NCBI GenBank assembly: GCA_026398575.1
Contig: JAPLSP010000331.1
Location: forward strand, 1 to 10,016
Length of the DNA: 10,016 bases
Source: Candidatus Sumerlaeota bacterium
GTDB lineage: Bacteria > Sumerlaeota > Sumerlaeia > JADFCT01
Reading direction: 5' to 3'
This document shows positions 7,696 through 10,016 of this stretch, in pieces (position 1 is the stretch's first letter; every line of letters starts with the position of its first letter). Position numbers and translations under genes: made by a program. Under the pieces are notes generated by a model. It did not search any database. It was not told the origin of the DNA and saw nothing but the letters and a program-made list of their open reading frames with translations.

Positions 7696-9174
7696 CTACG
7701 TGGTGTTGGTGATCGGAACGAACGGGTCGCCGGAAAACACGCGGGCGATGGCATTCAGCGCGCCCAGGGCGTTTTTGCGAGCTGTGGAGAGGTAGCTGCG
7801 GATGCGGCAGAAGGCTTTGGCCCCCTTTTCGCTGCGGAACACGCCGGAAATCTTCTGTTGTACCTTCATCATGCGAATATCCCGTTCGGCCAGGTTGTTG
7901 TCGAAGGGGACATTGAAGTCGTACAGGAAGGCGAGGGCTTCCCGCCTGTGCTTGTCGAGTCGTTCGAGCAGGTTCCTGGGCTTGGTCTTTTTCCGCCGCC
8001 CGCGTTTGTTTCCGGCCGGTGCGGGCGCCAACGGGTTCTGCGCGTAACCCTGGTCCAGGATGCTCTGATAACGGGCTTCGAAGGACCGTAGATGGTCTTC
8101 CGTCAGACGGTCGGTGGTCGGCCGGGCTTGTTCGACCGCCGCCTTGATGTCCCGTAGACAGTGGATCATCGCGTTGGCCCAGACCTGGTGGTGCTGCTCG
8201 TACACGAAGACCAGTTCGCGCAGATGATGCGCGTTGCACAGGCCGTGGGCGCACTCGTAACCGAAGTACGCCTTCCAGAAGTCGTGAATCGCCCGTCCGA
8301 TGAAATCGGCCAGGATGCCGATGGCATCGAGGGCTTGCGAACCGCGTTTGGGATGGATGTCATAATAGGTGGCCGTCGAGGTCGAGGCCACATGCAGCCA
8401 CCAGAGTTTTTTCTCCACCCGCGAGCCGCTCTCATCGAACTGCGCGACCGGGGCTTGCGCGATCTGCTCCTTGATCTGCTGGACGGGCGCCTCCAGTCGC
8501 TCGTGGCATTCGCCGATGATGTTGGCCAGCGTGCCTTCGCTCATCGGGCAGCCGAAAAAGTCGCCCAGCAATTCGCAGGCACGCTCGTAAGGCAGGAACT
8601 GATAGTTCTTGAGGTACACGGCCGCGGCCTTGACGCCGGGACCATATTGCACCGGCGCGTTGACCCCCTCTGGGAACGTCGCCTTGTTCGTGTGCCCACA
8701 GGCGCAAATCTTGATTTCGGCCTGATGCTCGGTGACGGTCAGCCGCATGGGCGGCAGATCGTGGACTTGTCGTTTCTCGAGGCCATCGGGCGGGCGATGC
8801 GCCAGCGAGCCGCCACAACGCACGCAGCACTCAACCCGGTGGGGCTCGATACGATCGGGCTTCGCGACCATCGCGAGCGTCTGGCCCGCATGTCCGGGCT
8901 GACCGCCTGAGGGGCGTGCGCTCTTTTCCCGCAGGCTCTTGGGCGCGGGTTTCTGGAATCCATCGGTTGAAGGCGGTTTGCTGCTGTTGCGCGAATTTTT
9001 GGCCAACTGGTCTTCCAGATGCTTGACCCGTTGTTCGCTGGCCTCCAGGCGTGTGGTCAGATCCTGCACTTGGCGTTCCAGCGTGTGGATGCGCCGGTCC
9101 ATCTCCAGCAGCACGCGCACGACGGCTTCTTCGCCGGCGCGGTAAATAGCCTGAGCCTCTTCACGCGTCATCAT
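7696..9174 (-). CDS. tnpC: IS66-family transposase (TnpC)
   Basis: 492 residues, the normal length for IS66 TnpC, the DDE enzyme that cuts and joins the element's ends. Domains in order: an N-terminal coiled coil (about 20-60, heptad Leu/Val); the family hallmark LAKNSRNSSKPPSTDG (57-72); a zinc-finger region with Cys116, Cys117, Cys120, Cys157 and Cys159; the catalytic core with Asp247 (AQFDESG), Asp298 (IHDFWKAYFGYE, then CNAHHLREL at 313-321) and Glu430 (DNNLAERDIRMMKVQQKISG); and a C-terminal FCRIRSYLSTARK motif (455-467). All three acidic residues are in place, so it looks intact and possibly active. ATG at 9174 is chosen because AAGGAG lies 8 nt upstream and because it forms an ATGA overlap with the stop of the preceding gene; a second ATG follows at 9171. 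Long open frames on the opposite strand are shadows of this gene. Confidence 0.95.
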   Translation of the reverse strand: MMTREEAQAIYRAGEEAVVRVLLEMDRRIHTLERQVQDLTTRLEASEQRVKHLEDQLAKNSRNSSKPPSTDGFQKPAPKSLREKSARPSGGQPGHAGQTLAMVAKPDRIEPHRVECCVRCGGSLAHRPPDGLEKRQVHDLPPMRLTVTEHQAEIKICACGHTNKATFPEGVNAPVQYGPGVKAAAVYLKNYQFLPYERACELLGDFFGCPMSEGTLANIIGECHERLEAPVQQIKEQIAQAPVAQFDESGSRVEKKLWWLHVASTSTATYYDIHPKRGSQALDAIGILADFIGRAIHDFWKAYFGYECAHGLCNAHHLRELVFVYEQHHQVWANAMIHCLRDIKAAVEQARPTTDRLTEDHLRSFEARYQSILDQGYAQNPLAPAPAGNKRGRRKKTKPRNLLERLDKHRREALAFLYDFNVPFDNNLAERDIRMMKVQQKISGVFRSEKGAKAFCRIRSYLSTARKNALGALNAIARVFSGDPFVPITNTT

Positions 9175-10016
9175 ACGCCCAACTCCTTCCGGAAGTCCGC
9201 AACGAGCGGATACAGATACACGTCTTTGACGCAAGCGCGGATGCGGTGTTCGCGGTCGTTGCGCGTGCGTCCCCGTGTTGCCCCGAGCCTCAGCCAGTTG
9301 GCCGCCCGGTAGCAGGTTCCCTTGAAACGGTCCCGGTCCACGAACGTCTCCAACGCATGCACGGGATGCCCGTACTTGGCCTGCCAGTCGGCGCGAATCC
9401 GGCGGGCGATCAGGCCCAGCACATGACTGGCCAGATGCGGGACCACGACCCAAGGCAAGACGAGGAAGCGGGTATTGTTGGTCAGTCCCTGCAGGTTGCG
9501 CTCCCTTGCGGCGCGTTCCCAGCCGAGGAAGGCATCGCGGTCCGCGCATTTCCACGCCGCCGAGCCGAACAGCGCGCAAGCCACCGGCCGACATTGCCGG
9601 TCGCGGACCAGATACCGGATGTTCTCGCCCACCGTGTTGCGGTGGCCGAGATAGTGATAGCGGCTCAACAGGCCGTTGAACAACGGCAGGTCTTGCGCGC
9701 CGGGTTCGACGACACTCACGGCCAGCGGCCGCAACGCGCGCAACGCGCCGCGGATGAGCTCGGTCGCATGATCCACCCAAGGCGCGGGGCGATTTCGAAA
9801 CTCGTTGGACGAAGGTCGGCGGCGCTCCGGCAGTCGGATGTGGCCGGCTCGTTCCAACTTCAGCAGCAACGTGCGCGCGGCCATATCCTTGATGCGGCCT
9901 TGGGCGTTGCGCCAATCCCACAGCCGGCAAATCTCCTCGCTGAGCCGGGTTCTCCCCCATTTCGGGCGGTCACTCAAAAGCCCTTGGATCAGCCCGAGGT
10001 CTTGGGCGCTCAGTTC
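9171..10016 (-). CDS. DUF4338 / DruA-like protein, 5' end cut by window edge
   Basis: 281 residues are visible, and the frame stays open to the window edge, so the true start is outside; a TTG at 9977 is only nominal. The N-terminal part (about 14-65 of the visible fragment) resembles a winged helix: LSEEICRLWDW, then LLLKLERAGHIRLP. The core matches, from memory, the DUF4338 family that includes DruA of the Druantia anti-phage system: YHYLG at 120-124, NNTRFLVLPWV at 180-190, LASH at 195-198, LETFVD at 222-227, GTCYRAANW at 233-241, and VYLYPL near 266-271. The biochemical activity of the family is not settled to my knowledge. The stop TGA (9173-9171) overlaps the transposase ATG in ATGA, so the two are co-translated. 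None of the other Druantia genes is visible, so a defence role should not be assumed; a function in transposition is an equally good inference. Confidence 0.82.
   Translation of the reverse strand, partial: ELSAQDLGLIQGLLSDRPKWGRTRLSEEICRLWDWRNAQGRIKDMAARTLLLKLERAGHIRLPERRRPSSNEFRNRPAPWVDHATELIRGALRALRPLAVSVVEPGAQDLPLFNGLLSRYHYLGHRNTVGENIRYLVRDRQCRPVACALFGSAAWKCADRDAFLGWERAARERNLQGLTNNTRFLVLPWVVVPHLASHVLGLIARRIRADWQAKYGHPVHALETFVDRDRFKGTCYRAANWLRLGATRGRTRNDREHRIRACVKDVYLYPLVADFRKELGV
9183..9188 (-). promoter_or_regulatory. Ribosome binding site of the IS66 transposase
   Basis: AAGGAG on the minus strand (positions 9188 down to 9183) lies 8 nt before the ATG at 9174. It sits inside the 3' end of the DruA-like gene, so the transposase can be translated by coupling and by its own initiation. 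Confidence 0.75.

Larger units (their letters stand above)
7636..10016 (-). mobile_element. IS66-family insertion sequence (one end, incomplete), carrying a DruA-like gene
   Basis: The region holds an IS66 TnpC transposase and, upstream and translationally coupled, a DUF4338/DruA-like gene, both on the minus strand. Classical IS66 elements carry tnpA and tnpB before tnpC, while the ISBst12-type branch has tnpC alone. Here neither tnpA nor tnpB appears within the 840 bp visible upstream; the DruA-like gene occupies that space. The left boundary is placed at the protease stop and is approximate. The right boundary lies beyond the window. Confidence 0.62.

Noticed and set aside
8161..8910. A 249-codon open frame on the plus strand
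   Set aside because: It lies wholly antisense to the well-supported IS66 transposase, has no recognisable motif, and is a known GC-rich shadow effect.
9171..10016. A complete Druantia defence system
   Set aside because: Only a DruA-like protein is seen. The other visible partner is an IS66 transposase, and the helicase at the left is on the other strand, 7 kb away and of a different type from the large DruE helicase.

Overview
The window is about 57% GC by eye and reads as accessory DNA from an uncultured-type environmental bacterium. The sequence does not fix a phylum. Three things suggest a large-genome environmental lineage (Planctomycetota-like or similar, low confidence): a secreted 1,544-residue multidomain protease, a solenoid-like tail, and degenerate 7-bp tandem repeats inside a coding region. 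There are no rRNA or tRNA genes and no CRISPR array.

Left part (1-2740, + strand): a superfamily 2 DEAH-box helicase of the large 'DEAD/DEAH box helicase family protein' type. Its 5' end lies outside the window. The Walker A segment (2-166) ends at an in-frame TAA. The same frame reopens and carries motifs II to VI through to 2740. Two tracts of heptanucleotide repeats sit in linkers between helicase motifs. The first (182-279) lies just after the stop and contains five GGGG runs with 3-nt loops, a canonical G-quadruplex motif. The second (1402-1602) is two heptamer arrays in inverted orientation around a 70-bp spacer, read through in frame. The gene is probably damaged, or made as two pieces.

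Middle part (2741-7635, + strand): a 260-bp gap with no recognisable gene, then a good ribosome binding site and one long secreted protein. Its order is signal peptide, I9-like propeptide, S8 subtilase with an intact Asp/His/Ser triad, a papain-like (C1A) domain apparently split by a PKD domain, then a long beta-rich tail with solenoid-like repeats. The papain-like part keeps the Gln, His and Asn motifs, but Glu stands where the catalytic Cys should be. This is the most unusual protein in the window.

Right part (7636-10016, - strand): one end of an insertion sequence. An IS66-type transposase (DDE residues, zinc-finger region and N-terminal coiled coil all visible) overlaps by 4 bp (ATGA) an upstream DUF4338/DruA-like gene that runs off the window. 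The usual TnpA/TnpB partners are not seen; the DruA-like gene takes their place. The transposase ends 60 bp from the end of the protease gene, convergently, so the IS lies directly against the protease 3' end.

There is no evidence that the three parts form one pathway. The best leads are the split pseudo-papain inside a subtilase, the DruA-like/IS66 coupling, and the heptamer expansions in the helicase.
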